From NCBI GenBank assembly GCA_017963165.1, contig JAGCTZ010000224.1, positions 1 to 64,000 of the forward strand: a stretch of 64,000 nucleotides of DNA, given 5' to 3'. The notes beneath the pieces are model-generated. The model was not told the origin of the DNA, did no database searches, and was given only the letters and a program-made list of their open reading frames with translations. Shown in pieces: positions 24,724 to 33,413 of this stretch. Numbering within the stretch: the stretch's first letter is position 1; each line of letters begins with the position of its first letter. A program made the translations under genes and the position numbers. Origin of the DNA: Treponema sp. (lineage in GTDB: Bacteria > Spirochaetota > Spirochaetia > Treponematales > Treponemataceae).

Positions 24724-25661
24724 GTCCATTGGCTTATCTGTGTTGTATAAGAAACTGATTTTTGAAGTCGTTCTGAATCAAATGTTGTTTTTACAAGATA
24801 AGATTTTACCGAATTGTCATCAGAAATTATCTGCGAAATATCAAGCTGAATTGTAGATTTATCGCCCATCTGGATTACAAAAGATAACACTTGTTCTGCT
24901 GGTAAATTTTCAGCAAATCCGCCATGACGAAGGTCGAATAATTTTTCAAAATCGAACCCTTCGACAGGCTCAGGGACCGCGTTGTCTTGGGGTTCCTGAG
25001 CCTGTCGAAGGACCCCATCAGAATTCCTGTCATATAGTATAGAAATCCCCTGCGGCTCGCCCATCATAAAAACATCATTTTTAAGTTGCTCCGAAATTAT
25101 ATATGGATCTGCCCAGCTTTGAACTGAAACATTAAGAAATCCATCAAATTCCTGTCCTGCAAGATAAACAGATTTAAGCTCTTGTGTAGTAAAATATCGT
25201 TCTGTCTGCGAAAAATTAAGTGCACCAAAAGAAAGTTTTTCGTAAGCAGTTCCATTTTTATATAGAGTTATTACAGTAGCCTGATCTGAATCTAACCCAT
25301 AGGCATTTCCGTTTGACGAATCTGATTTACCGGCCTTTGTCATATTATGCTTTGAAACAAGAAGCACAAAAAACTTTTGAAGGCGTTGTGTATCTGCAGG
25401 AATTCTGTCATTAACATCATTTTGATTTACAATAAGCCACATATTGTCTGTTCGTGTAAGAATAACTGCAGCTGCACCGTTTTGAATTGTGATTATATCA
25501 ATATTTGAAATATCTGCTTCGTGTAAAAGCTGGAGCTGTTGAATATGTTTTTTACTTTTCACAGTTTTAGAAAAAACAGTAAGAGAAAGAATATAAAGAA
25601 CTGCAAGAATAGCTGCAAAAGAATATATAATTATCAATTGTTTTTTTGAAGGGTTAATCAT
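24693..25661 (-). CDS. DUF4340-type protein of a Gld-like ABC cluster
   Basis: A 322-residue protein with one N-terminal membrane helix (residues 8-30). A periplasmic region follows with the pattern of DUF4340: repeated beta-rich units such as DNMWLIVNQNDVNDRIPADTQRLQKF and TERYFTTQELKSVYLAG. It follows an ABC-2 permease/GldG-like fusion and its ATPase with overlaps, the usual context for this family. A REP-like repeat pair inserts RQAQEP and VPEPVEG in frame near residue 220. The exported substrate of these systems is not known. Confidence 0.75.
   Translation of the reverse strand: MINPSKKQLIIIYSFAAILAVLYILSLTVFSKTVKSKKHIQQLQLLHEADISNIDIITIQNGAAAVILTRTDNMWLIVNQNDVNDRIPADTQRLQKFFVLLVSKHNMTKAGKSDSSNGNAYGLDSDQATVITLYKNGTAYEKLSFGALNFSQTERYFTTQELKSVYLAGQEFDGFLNVSVQSWADPYIISEQLKNDVFMMGEPQGISILYDRNSDGVLRQAQEPQDNAVPEPVEGFDFEKLFDLRHGGFAENLPAEQVLSFVIQMGDKSTIQLDISQIISDDNSVKSYLVKTTFDSERLQKSVSYTTQISQWTYSKISEMML
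24957..25016. repeat. inverted pair of REP-like units inside a coding region
   Basis: CCCTTCGACAGGCTCAGGGA (unit from 24957) and the opposite unit within 24989-25016 (GGTTCCTGAGCCTGTCGAAG core, flanked by GGGG/CCCC) are separated by about 10 bases. Both keep the reading frame of the DUF4340 gene. The pair at 43387-43462 has the same order of units with a longer middle. Confidence 0.8.
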
Positions 25662-27876
25662 TTATATTTACCCTCCTTTTTTTACGTAAGATAAGTGAAA
25701 GTATAAAAATCATTACATAAATAAGCGGAATTATAATAAAACAAACAGCATAAACGAGTCTCATCAGCCATATAAATTGATTTATTTCATTAATTTTATA
25801 AAGGCTTGAATCTCTTGTTGTTTTGGATTGTAACTGAGCAAGCTCATCTTCTCCGTTCAGATTTAAGATACAGTTTGAAATGAATTCAAAATTTCTGTAA
25901 TCACCAAAATCCCCACCGATATACCCTGTCATAAGTGTATTTAAAAAATATTGATCTGAAATAACAATTATATTTGAATCATCACAGGAACCATAATTAT
26001 ATAGTCCTGTAAGCGGGCCAGTAATTTGAGCACCAATTATTTGAGTTCCTTTTTCATGTTCAGCTGCATTTTCAACAGTAACAAGAAATGGATTTGTTTC
26101 AATTAATCTTGAAGGACTTGCTCTGTCTGTCTGATAATTATAGCCTTGGGAAGAAGTAACAAGATACGGCATTGCATTTTGTGAAAGTTCAAGACATACC
26201 GGCCAGAAAAGTGTCATTCCAAGCCTGCAATATTGTTGAGGTAAAAGACTTGGCCATAAAGGATAATTTAATACTTCTGTAGTTGTACTGCTTTGTTCAA
26301 AAGGATTATCTTCCTGTCCATCATCAGAATACATTGTAATTCTTGCACATGATATATCTGCAGCAATTTTATCTGTAAAACGAACTCCCCAGTTTTCAAG
26401 CATTTCTACAAGATTTGTTCGTTTATTTGCAGTAATGCTCCAGTCATCTTCTATTGAAGCACTATAAGGACTAACGGCAAAAACGGCACTTCCTCTGTTT
26501 TGAAGGATATAATTTTCTATTGCAATTGCGTTTTCAATGTTGATTTCGCTATCGCCTATTACAAAAAGAGGACCTGTTGTATATTCAAGAGTTTGTGAAA
26601 AAGAAGGATCTTCGATATAAAGTGGATTTACAAGTATTCCCTGTGAATTAAGCCAAGGAATTATAAAACTGTAATCTTCGTCAAGTGACATGCCGTTTGC
26701 AACAACAAGATTTACTGCAATATTTTTTTGTGCAATCAAAGTTTTAAGACGAATATCAAGATCATATTCAAGCGTTTGTGAAGACATTATAAACGGAATA
26801 AGCTGAACATTACCCATATATTCAAGAACAATAGCAGAATAAACATTTATATATTCAGTGGAGTTTGCACCAGTATTTTGTAGCTGCTGGCTTGAAACTC
26901 CATAATTTTCGAGCATTGTTTTAAGTGTTGTGTCTTTGTCAGGATCTTTTACAGTACAATTTATTTTTTTATCAAGGACAGAAAACGAATTAAGAAAATC
27001 TGTTATATCGCGGATTTGAGGATAAAGCTTTGAAAGAGAACCTGAACGATAATAAGTAATATTCAACGTATCATCAAGATTCTGGACAATAGTTTTAGTG
27101 TAAGCACTTACCGAATATGATTTATTCTTTGAAAAATCAAGACGCAAAAAATAATTATTGCAGTTTAATAATGCAAATAAAAGTATTGAACAAATGCCTG
27201 CAAAAAATTGCTTTTGAATTTTGTTTAGTTTAAGACCTTTGCGGAATTCTACAGTAAAATATGCAGCAAGAATAAACACAACTGTCCATAAAATGAACCA
27301 AAGAATGTCTCTTGTATCAAAAATACCTTTAGAAGCGGCGTCAAAATGCCAGGCAAAGCTAAGAAGCTTGCAGTTTGCTGTTATGAAATTTGGTGTATTC
27401 ATATAAAGCGGCACAAGATGAATCGAATTAAAGATAGCCAGAGTAAGAGCGCTTACAGCAAAAGCTGCAATACTGTTTGGCAAAAGCTCATTTAAGAATA
27501 TGCATAGAGAAATTAAGCATGCACCATATAAAAGAAGGCATATAAAGCCTGTAAAAATCTGTCCCCAGTCAACACTTCCAAAAAGATTCACAAGCAGACA
27601 GACAGGAAGCATCATAAATACTATGAATGAAAAGCGTAAAAAGGCTCGGAAAAACGTATTTAATAACTTCTTTAATCGACTTACCGGAATAAAATCATCA
27701 TAAATTGTAATTGAGCGTTTATAACAAAGGCATGGAATAATGATAATGCAGATATACGGAACTGCAGAAAAATAACTTAAAAGATCAGAAGTGCCGGAAC
27801 CGGAAAAAAATTGTCCTTTAATAAAAAACATTGCGGAAGTGAAAACCGAAAAAAGAACTGCAGAAAAAAGTGTCAT
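25654..27876 (-). CDS. ABC-2 permease fused to GldG-like auxiliary domain
   Basis: A 740-residue protein. The first 230 residues are an ABC-2-type permease of about six helices. The next 450 residues are a periplasmic domain of the GldG/ABC_transp_aux type (KNKSYSVSAYTKTIVQNLDDTLNITYYRS, then segments on stored strings of Thr and Asn residues). A final membrane helix near 710 leads to a basic tail. In other bacteria GldF and GldG are separate; the fusion is common outside Bacteroidetes. With the ATPase (27873) and the DUF4340 protein (24693) it forms one transporter of unknown cargo. Confidence 0.8.
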   Translation of the reverse strand: MTLFSAVLFSVFTSAMFFIKGQFFSGSGTSDLLSYFSAVPYICIIIIPCLCYKRSITIYDDFIPVSRLKKLLNTFFRAFLRFSFIVFMMLPVCLLVNLFGSVDWGQIFTGFICLLLYGACLISLCIFLNELLPNSIAAFAVSALTLAIFNSIHLVPLYMNTPNFITANCKLLSFAWHFDAASKGIFDTRDILWFILWTVVFILAAYFTVEFRKGLKLNKIQKQFFAGICSILLFALLNCNNYFLRLDFSKNKSYSVSAYTKTIVQNLDDTLNITYYRSGSLSKLYPQIRDITDFLNSFSVLDKKINCTVKDPDKDTTLKTMLENYGVSSQQLQNTGANSTEYINVYSAIVLEYMGNVQLIPFIMSSQTLEYDLDIRLKTLIAQKNIAVNLVVANGMSLDEDYSFIIPWLNSQGILVNPLYIEDPSFSQTLEYTTGPLFVIGDSEINIENAIAIENYILQNRGSAVFAVSPYSASIEDDWSITANKRTNLVEMLENWGVRFTDKIAADISCARITMYSDDGQEDNPFEQSSTTTEVLNYPLWPSLLPQQYCRLGMTLFWPVCLELSQNAMPYLVTSSQGYNYQTDRASPSRLIETNPFLVTVENAAEHEKGTQIIGAQITGPLTGLYNYGSCDDSNIIVISDQYFLNTLMTGYIGGDFGDYRNFEFISNCILNLNGEDELAQLQSKTTRDSSLYKINEINQFIWLMRLVYAVCFIIIPLIYVMIFILSLILRKKRRVNIND

Positions 27877-28598
27877 TTTGATTTCTCCGCAGAAGTAAGT
27901 TTAAGATATTCCTGCTCTATGTTTTTAAGATTTTCCACTTTGTAAAGCTGTCCCTGATGCATTATAAAGGCATTAGCACAAAGATTATTTACTTCGCTCA
28001 GTATATGTGTTGAAATAAGAATTGCTTTTGTTTCGCTAAGTTTTTTTATATATTTTCGTAATTCAATAATTTGAGATGGATCAAGGCCGTTTATTGGCTC
28101 ATCCAGTACAAGATTTGGCGGATCGTGAATAAGTGCCTGTACAAACGAGACTCGTTGCTGCTGACCTTTAGATAGATTTTTTATCAAGTTGTTTAGCAAA
28201 TCAGACAATTGGAAATCATTACAAAGTTTTTTTAATCTAATTTTAGCTGTTTCTGGTGAAAGTTTGTGACACTTTACAGCATAAATCAAAAAATCAATAA
28301 CTTTCATGTCTGGCGGTAGTCTTGATATTTCGGGAACATAACCGCAAAGCTCCATGGCTTTTTCATTCTGAGCAGAAATATCAAAACTTTGTGTATCGTT
28401 GTCTGTAATAAAGATATGACCTTCGGTAGGATAATGAAATCCGCAGATTGCCTTCATTACAGTAGATTTTCCTGAACCGTTTGGACCTACAAGACCTGTA
28501 ATGCTTCCCTTTTCTACTGTAAAATTTACATTTTTGACCCAAAAAGCATTTTTTGAACGAGGCTTATAAACTTTAGAAAAGTTTTCAACTTTAATCAT
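27873..28598 (-). CDS. ABC transporter ATPase (GldA-like)
   Basis: A 241-residue nucleotide-binding subunit. Walker A is GPNGSGKST near residue 39, the signature is NLSKGQQQRV, Walker B is LVLDEPINGLDP and the H-loop is ISTHIL. It lacks any fused membrane domain, and the partner is the permease encoded immediately downstream (4-base overlap). It overlaps the upstream RNase Z gene by 8 bases, so both are in one transcript. Confidence 0.9.
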   Translation of the reverse strand: MIKVENFSKVYKPRSKNAFWVKNVNFTVEKGSITGLVGPNGSGKSTVMKAICGFHYPTEGHIFITDNDTQSFDISAQNEKAMELCGYVPEISRLPPDMKVIDFLIYAVKCHKLSPETAKIRLKKLCNDFQLSDLLNNLIKNLSKGQQQRVSFVQALIHDPPNLVLDEPINGLDPSQIIELRKYIKKLSETKAILISTHILSEVNNLCANAFIMHQGQLYKVENLKNIEQEYLKLTSAEKSK

Positions 28599-29517
28599 TA
28601 TAAGGAATCTCTATATTCATTCTGTCGCGGCTAAGCTCTGATTTAGGCCAGATTTCCTTTGCCTGTTCAAGCAGTTTTTCAAGTTCCCTGTCAGTATAGC
28701 GCGGACTATAATGAATCATACACATTCGTCTGACATCTGCATCACGGGCTATAGTGGCCGCCTGAGCTGCTGTCATATGCTTTTTTTCTCGTGCCTGATC
28801 AATAAGTTCATTTTCAAACATTCCTTCGCAAACTAAAAGGTCTGAACCTCGAACTTCCTGTGCAATTGATGTCTTATAAAGCGTGTCTGTAACAAAGCTG
28901 AATTTCCGTCCACTTCTTTTATCGCCAAGCACCTGTTCCGGTTTTACAATTGTTCCGTTTGCAGCCTTAACTTCAAAACCTTGCTGTAATTGTGACCAGA
29001 GAGGTCCGACTGGAACACCAAGTTCTCTTGCTTTATCCGGATTAAATTCTCCAGGTCTGTCTAGTTCTTCAAGAGTATAACCTACACAAACCTTTGTGTG
29101 CTCAAGCGGAAACGCCCTAATATAAAAATCTTTTCCGGAATGAACTACGCACGGAGCGGTAATTTCCTGAACAACAATTGGATAATTAATATACATATCA
29201 AGAACTTTGCGGCTTGTTTCTACATATTCTTTGATTTTTGGAGGGCCATAAATATAAAGCGGTTCAGTTCTATCTACCTGAGCACTAAGCATAAGAATGC
29301 CTGGAAGTCCTGTAACATGGTCGGCATGTGTATGAGAAATAAAAATTGCATCGATTTTTTTCCATTTAAGATTTAATCGTCGCAGGCTTACCTGAGTTCC
29401 TTCACCGCAGTCAAAAAGAAAAAGATTACCTTCGCGGCGTAACAGTACAGATGTAAGATGACGATACGGCAGAGGCATCATTCCCCCGCAGCCCAAGATG
29501 AATGCTTCCATGTTCAT
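28591..29517 (-). CDS. rnz: Ribonuclease Z (tRNA 3' endonuclease)
   Basis: A 308-residue metallo-beta-lactamase-fold enzyme that trims tRNA 3' trailers. This matches the tRNA gene in the window, which lacks an encoded CCA. Visible are the zinc motif SHTHADHVTGLPG near residue 62, a further metal ligand in FVTDT, and a C-terminal HYSPRYTD. The exosite region PVGPLWSQLQQG is typical of the short bacterial form. A -10-like TATTAT ends 6 bases before the ATG, although the -35 is poor, so a leaderless start is possible. Confidence 0.93.
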   Translation of the reverse strand: MNMEAFILGCGGMMPLPYRHLTSVLLRREGNLFLFDCGEGTQVSLRRLNLKWKKIDAIFISHTHADHVTGLPGILMLSAQVDRTEPLYIYGPPKIKEYVETSRKVLDMYINYPIVVQEITAPCVVHSGKDFYIRAFPLEHTKVCVGYTLEELDRPGEFNPDKARELGVPVGPLWSQLQQGFEVKAANGTIVKPEQVLGDKRSGRKFSFVTDTLYKTSIAQEVRGSDLLVCEGMFENELIDQAREKKHMTAAQAATIARDADVRRMCMIHYSPRYTDRELEKLLEQAKEIWPKSELSRDRMNIEIPYND

Positions 29518-29598
29518 GAGGATATAATAACAAAAAAAACAGAAAAATTAAAGTAAAGAGAAATAATTATTTGTTTTATAGTGGTTATGAAGTGTATA

Positions 29599-29823
29599 TT
29601 ATAAATCTTCAATAAAATCTTTGAAATTATAATTTTCTACTTTTGCTTTGTTCATCAGTTCACCGAAGGATTCGTAACGTGTTCCTTCATATAATGGACC
29701 AAAGATAATGTATTCTTTACCGGAATCGTCTTTGTCATAATTAAGACTATACGTTGTCCCATTAAATTTAAATTCGAGTTCTTTCTTTGTTTGTGTATAA
29801 AAATATATATCATCCTTGGTCAT
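29599..29823 (-). CDS. Small conserved-looking protein, function unknown
   Basis: A 74-residue acidic protein, all beta then helix (YFYTQTKKELEFKFNGTTYSLNYDKDDSGKEYIIFG, ending FKDFIEDL). No family assigned. It is real rather than spurious because a good promoter sits in front of it: TTGAAT (29853-29858), 17-base spacer, TATTAT (29830-29835), then 6 bases to the ATG and no ribosome site. It is divergent from the MoxR gene, which has a similar leaderless arrangement. Confidence 0.6.
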   Translation of the reverse strand: MTKDDIYFYTQTKKELEFKFNGTTYSLNYDKDDSGKEYIIFGPLYEGTRYESFGELMNKAKVENYNFKDFIEDL

Positions 29824-29829
29824 AATTAC

Positions 29830-29875
29830 ATAATACTTTTTCTGTATGGTAAATTCAACTTGATTATGCTAGAAT
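29830..29875. promoter_or_regulatory. divergent promoters for the 29599 and 29882 genes
   Basis: Minus strand: TTGAAT (29853-29858) and TATTAT (29830-29835), 17 apart. Plus strand: extended -10 TGC-TAGAAT (29867-29875). Each -10 ends 6 bases from its start codon (ATG 29823 and ATG 29882). No Shine-Dalgarno fits between them. Confidence 0.6.
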
Positions 29876-29881
29876 GTGCCC

Positions 29882-30835
29882 ATGGCAACGATAAAAGAAG
29901 TATCCGATAAGATTAAAGAATCTGTCGGCAAAGTATTCAAAGGTGATGAAAAAATTGTAGATATGGTGCTGTCTGCTGTTTTTGCAGGCGGACATGTGCT
30001 TTTGGAAGATGTTCCTGGAACTGGAAAAACTGTTCTTGCTAAGGCTATTGCAAAAGCTTCCGGACTGGAATTCAGCCGTATTCAGTGTACTCCGGATTTA
30101 ATGCCTTCTGATGTAACCGGAAGTTCTGTATGGCTCCCGGCCCGCTCCGAGTTTGAATTCCGTCCTGGGCCTGTAATGTCAAGCATTGTTCTTGTTGATG
30201 AATTAAACCGCGCTACTCCACGTACACAATCTGCTCTTCTTGAAGCAATGGCCGAAGGTCAGGTCAGCGCCGACGGTAAAAAACATGAACTTGAAAAACC
30301 ATTCTTTGTAATTGCAACAGAAAATCCTGTTGAATCTGAAGGAACCTTTCCTTTACCGGAAGCTCAAAAAGACCGTTTTATGATGTGTCTTTCTATAGGT
30401 TATCCTAATAAAAATGAAGAAATAGAAATTATTACTGCACAACGTTCGCTTGTTCATCCTGTAGAAAACATTCAGGCAGTTACTTCAAAAGAAGAAATTC
30501 TTAAATGCATGGAAGAAGCTGTAAATATTCATGTTGACGAAGCAGTTATGGAATATCTTTTGAATCTGATTGAAGCAACCCGTAAAGATGAAAATCTTTC
30601 TGCAGGTATTTCGCCTCGTGGTTCTATTGCATTGTATAAAGCCGCACAAAGTCTTGCTGCTGTAAAAGGACGAACTTATGTTACTCCGGAGGATGTAAAG
30701 CTTCTTGCCCTTCCTGTTTTCAGAAAACGTCTTATTCTTAAAGGGGATGCAATCATTCGTGGATTAACAGCAGAAAGCCTTATCCGTCAGATAATAGAAG
30801 CAGTTCCTGTTCCTGATTTTAAGGCTCATGTTTAA
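29882..30835 (+). CDS. MoxR-type AAA+ ATPase
   Basis: A 317-residue AAA+ protein with Walker A LEDVPGTGKTV near residue 45, Walker B VLVDELNRATPR, sensor 1 FFVIATENPVE and arginine-finger region LPEAQKDRFMM. A GTG at 29876 could add two residues; ATG 29882 is preferred because it lies 6 bases after TAGAAT, fitting a leaderless mRNA. MoxR proteins act as chaperones, usually with a DUF58 protein and membrane partners encoded next to them, as here (30853 and 31932). Confidence 0.9.
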   Translation: MATIKEVSDKIKESVGKVFKGDEKIVDMVLSAVFAGGHVLLEDVPGTGKTVLAKAIAKASGLEFSRIQCTPDLMPSDVTGSSVWLPARSEFEFRPGPVMSSIVLVDELNRATPRTQSALLEAMAEGQVSADGKKHELEKPFFVIATENPVESEGTFPLPEAQKDRFMMCLSIGYPNKNEEIEIITAQRSLVHPVENIQAVTSKEEILKCMEEAVNIHVDEAVMEYLLNLIEATRKDENLSAGISPRGSIALYKAAQSLAAVKGRTYVTPEDVKLLALPVFRKRLILKGDAIIRGLTAESLIRQIIEAVPVPDFKAHV

Positions 30836-30852
30836 TACGGTAAAATCTGAAT

Positions 30853-31935
30853 ATGATTAAACCCGCATCAGCTCTAAGACCATTATTTTATATATCTCTT
30901 TTTGCTTTTTTATGTCTGCCCTATAAATTTATTCAGGTAGCTGCAATAAGTATTCTTTTTATTATTCTTATAAGTTATCTCTGGGCCAGAAGTCTTGCAA
31001 AAAATATTACAGTAGAGCGTGATGAAGCCGAAATCCGTACAGTTTCTTTTGAAAAGCTTACAATTTCATTTACAATAATCAATAAATCTCGCCTGCCGGC
31101 TTTTATGTGCTATGTCCTTGATAATATTCCATACCTTCATGTTTTTGAAAAACAGAATGAACGCCTTATAATGCTGCATGGTTATGAAAAAAAGACATTT
31201 TTCTATCAGGCAAATGCTCTTAGTCGTGGGCTTTACAGCGCGGGGCCGGTAAAAATCCGCACTTTTGATCCGCTTGGCTTTTTTACAATTGATCTTGAAT
31301 TTGAATGTAATCAAAGAATTCTTGTTAGACCTGCACGAATTCAATTAAAAACAAAAGCTCATCCAGGCCTTCCACAGGGAAACATAAAAATCAATAATCC
31401 TGTTTATGAAGATATTACAATGCGTCGAAGTATCCGCGAATATAAAAATGGAGATGAATTGAAGCGCATAAACTGGCGTGCAAGTGCAAAATTTGATTCA
31501 CTTTTTACAAATGAATATGAAAATACTTTTGATGCTCCATTTTTTGTATTTTTGAATCTTGCAAAAGAAGATTACCCTCTTCATATGCGCAGTGAAAAAG
31601 GTGAAAAAGCGATAGAAATTGCTGCAAGTATAGTAAATACCGCTGCACGTCTTAAACAGCGTTGCGGTTTTGCAGCTTATGGTTCCGGGTTTCCATTTAT
31701 AAAACCAGGTGAAAATCAGGCTGATTGTATTCTTGATATTCTTGCGCTCATTCAGATGGTTGATGGAAAGCTGGAATATAATCCCGAAATAAAGCTTAAA
31801 CCGGAACTTTCTACAGGAACGCTGCTTTTTATTGTTGGCCCCGAGCATGTCGAACTTTACAATGATAAAATAAGTGCAAAACAGTATGGAATAACTACCG
31901 AAACTCTTGGAATTATGAAGGACGTACGCAAATGA
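30853..31935 (+). CDS. DUF58 (VWA-like) protein partner of MoxR
   Basis: A 360-residue protein with two N-terminal membrane helices (about residues 9-50). A beta-rich region follows, then the DUF58 signature RRSIREYKNGDELKRINWRASAKF near residue 190, leading into a VWA-like fold without a clear MIDAS. It follows moxR by 17 bases and overlaps the next gene by 4 bases (ATGA). The trio is a common module linked to envelope or protease-complex assembly; its exact role is unknown. Confidence 0.85.
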   Translation: MIKPASALRPLFYISLFAFLCLPYKFIQVAAISILFIILISYLWARSLAKNITVERDEAEIRTVSFEKLTISFTIINKSRLPAFMCYVLDNIPYLHVFEKQNERLIMLHGYEKKTFFYQANALSRGLYSAGPVKIRTFDPLGFFTIDLEFECNQRILVRPARIQLKTKAHPGLPQGNIKINNPVYEDITMRRSIREYKNGDELKRINWRASAKFDSLFTNEYENTFDAPFFVFLNLAKEDYPLHMRSEKGEKAIEIAASIVNTAARLKQRCGFAAYGSGFPFIKPGENQADCILDILALIQMVDGKLEYNPEIKLKPELSTGTLLFIVGPEHVELYNDKISAKQYGITTETLGIMKDVRK

Positions 31936-33413
31936 AAACAAAAATGAACATTACGATTTTTCATAAATTCACAGAGCGCCTGCTCATTTTCTTAACGGTA
32001 AATTCCTTTTTTTCCTGCTTGCTTTTTATGCTCCGTGATATTTGCATTTCTAACAATGTAGATACAATCAATCTTACAACCATTTTAGTTGTTTTTGTTT
32101 CTGCTATTATCATTTATTCTATTTATATTATTTTCTTTAATGAAAAATCTTCTACTGCTAATTTTGTCAGGCTTTTATTCTTTTATGCTATTATAAGCGG
32201 CGGTATTTTCTTTCTTTTGCGACATTTTATTTATTTTTCAGGAATCGTTGCTTTTCTTTGTATGATTGCTCAGGCAATTCTTTATAAAAAGATTCTTGAA
32301 GCATTTTTTTCTCACGATACTTTTGAAATTCATTGCGAAGCAAAAAATAATTCTCAGCTGCAAAAAGAACTTTATGATTATAATATATATCTTTCTGATG
32401 CTGCTGCCGGCTACAAACAGAATAAAAGCATTCTTTTAATTCTTATGTGTATTTTGATTATAGCAGCAGGTGTCTGCATTGCCTCAAATTATAACCTTTC
32501 TTATTTTTCTATTTTTCTTTTGTTTATATTTTTTATTTGTGTAGCAAGTAATTTCTTTTTATATTCACATTATGTACGCGAAGCAACCTTTGCATCAAAT
32601 GGTTTTGTAAATGTTTTTGATTACAGATTAAAGATTTTCTTTACAAGTATTTTGATTTGCTCTGTATGTTTTTTAATAGGACTTGCTTTATCTTCTAATC
32701 ATTCTTTGATAAAGCTTTCGTGGTTTTTAAATCTTTTGAATAGAAAATCAAAATATACTGGCGGCGCCACACCTGCACCTTTACCAGAAATTGACCCATA
32801 CGAGCAAAGATTAAATGAAATTAGAGCTCTTCAACTTGCTGTTGCAGATGCTAAGGAAAATAAATCTAATAACATACTTGCAATTATTTGCGGTTCCTTT
32901 TTTGTAATTGGAATTGCATGGTTTTTCTTAAAGCCGTTTTTTACTAAAGTATTTGGAAATGCAATTAAAAATGCTGACTTAAAATCTGTTTTCAAAAGAT
33001 TCTTTTCAACTATTGGAAAAGTTTTCAAAAAGCTGCTTCATCTAAGAATAAGACCTGCAGTTTATTCAAGCGCAAATGCAGAACGTTTTAAGAATGATAT
33101 GACAGAATTCCTTAAGACTTCAAGAAAATCAAAGGAAAAAAAGGCAGAGCTTGACAGGCTTACAACACAATTTATGAAAATTATTGACTGGGGCGAAATG
33201 AACGGCATTCATTATACAAAAAACTTGGCTCCAGCCGAATATACACAACAATTAAGAAATAAAAACGCAGAGCTTGCAGGAAATCTTTTTGAAAAGGCTC
33301 TTTATGCAAAAGAATGTCTTACAAAAGATGAAGAAAACGAATTTGAAAAATATGTTTCGGCAGCTGTAGCAGTCGTTTTTACAAAAGCCAAGGAAGAGGA
33401 AAATCAGGAATGA
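31932..33413 (+). CDS. Polytopic membrane protein with C-terminal DUF4129-like domain
   Basis: A 493-residue protein with about nine membrane helices across residues 15-260, an extracytoplasmic linker, another helix near 315-335, and a cytoplasmic helical C-terminus. In MoxR/DUF58 operons the third gene often encodes a transglutaminase-like or DUF4129 membrane protein. The C-terminal pattern (KNLAPAEYTQQLRNKN, then a long helix to the end) fits DUF4129. No catalytic Cys-His-Asp triad was seen. It overlaps both neighbours by 4 bases. Confidence 0.65.
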   Translation: MKTKMNITIFHKFTERLLIFLTVNSFFSCLLFMLRDICISNNVDTINLTTILVVFVSAIIIYSIYIIFFNEKSSTANFVRLLFFYAIISGGIFFLLRHFIYFSGIVAFLCMIAQAILYKKILEAFFSHDTFEIHCEAKNNSQLQKELYDYNIYLSDAAAGYKQNKSILLILMCILIIAAGVCIASNYNLSYFSIFLLFIFFICVASNFFLYSHYVREATFASNGFVNVFDYRLKIFFTSILICSVCFLIGLALSSNHSLIKLSWFLNLLNRKSKYTGGATPAPLPEIDPYEQRLNEIRALQLAVADAKENKSNNILAIICGSFFVIGIAWFFLKPFFTKVFGNAIKNADLKSVFKRFFSTIGKVFKKLLHLRIRPAVYSSANAERFKNDMTEFLKTSRKSKEKKAELDRLTTQFMKIIDWGEMNGIHYTKNLAPAEYTQQLRNKNAELAGNLFEKALYAKECLTKDEENEFEKYVSAAVAVVFTKAKEEENQE

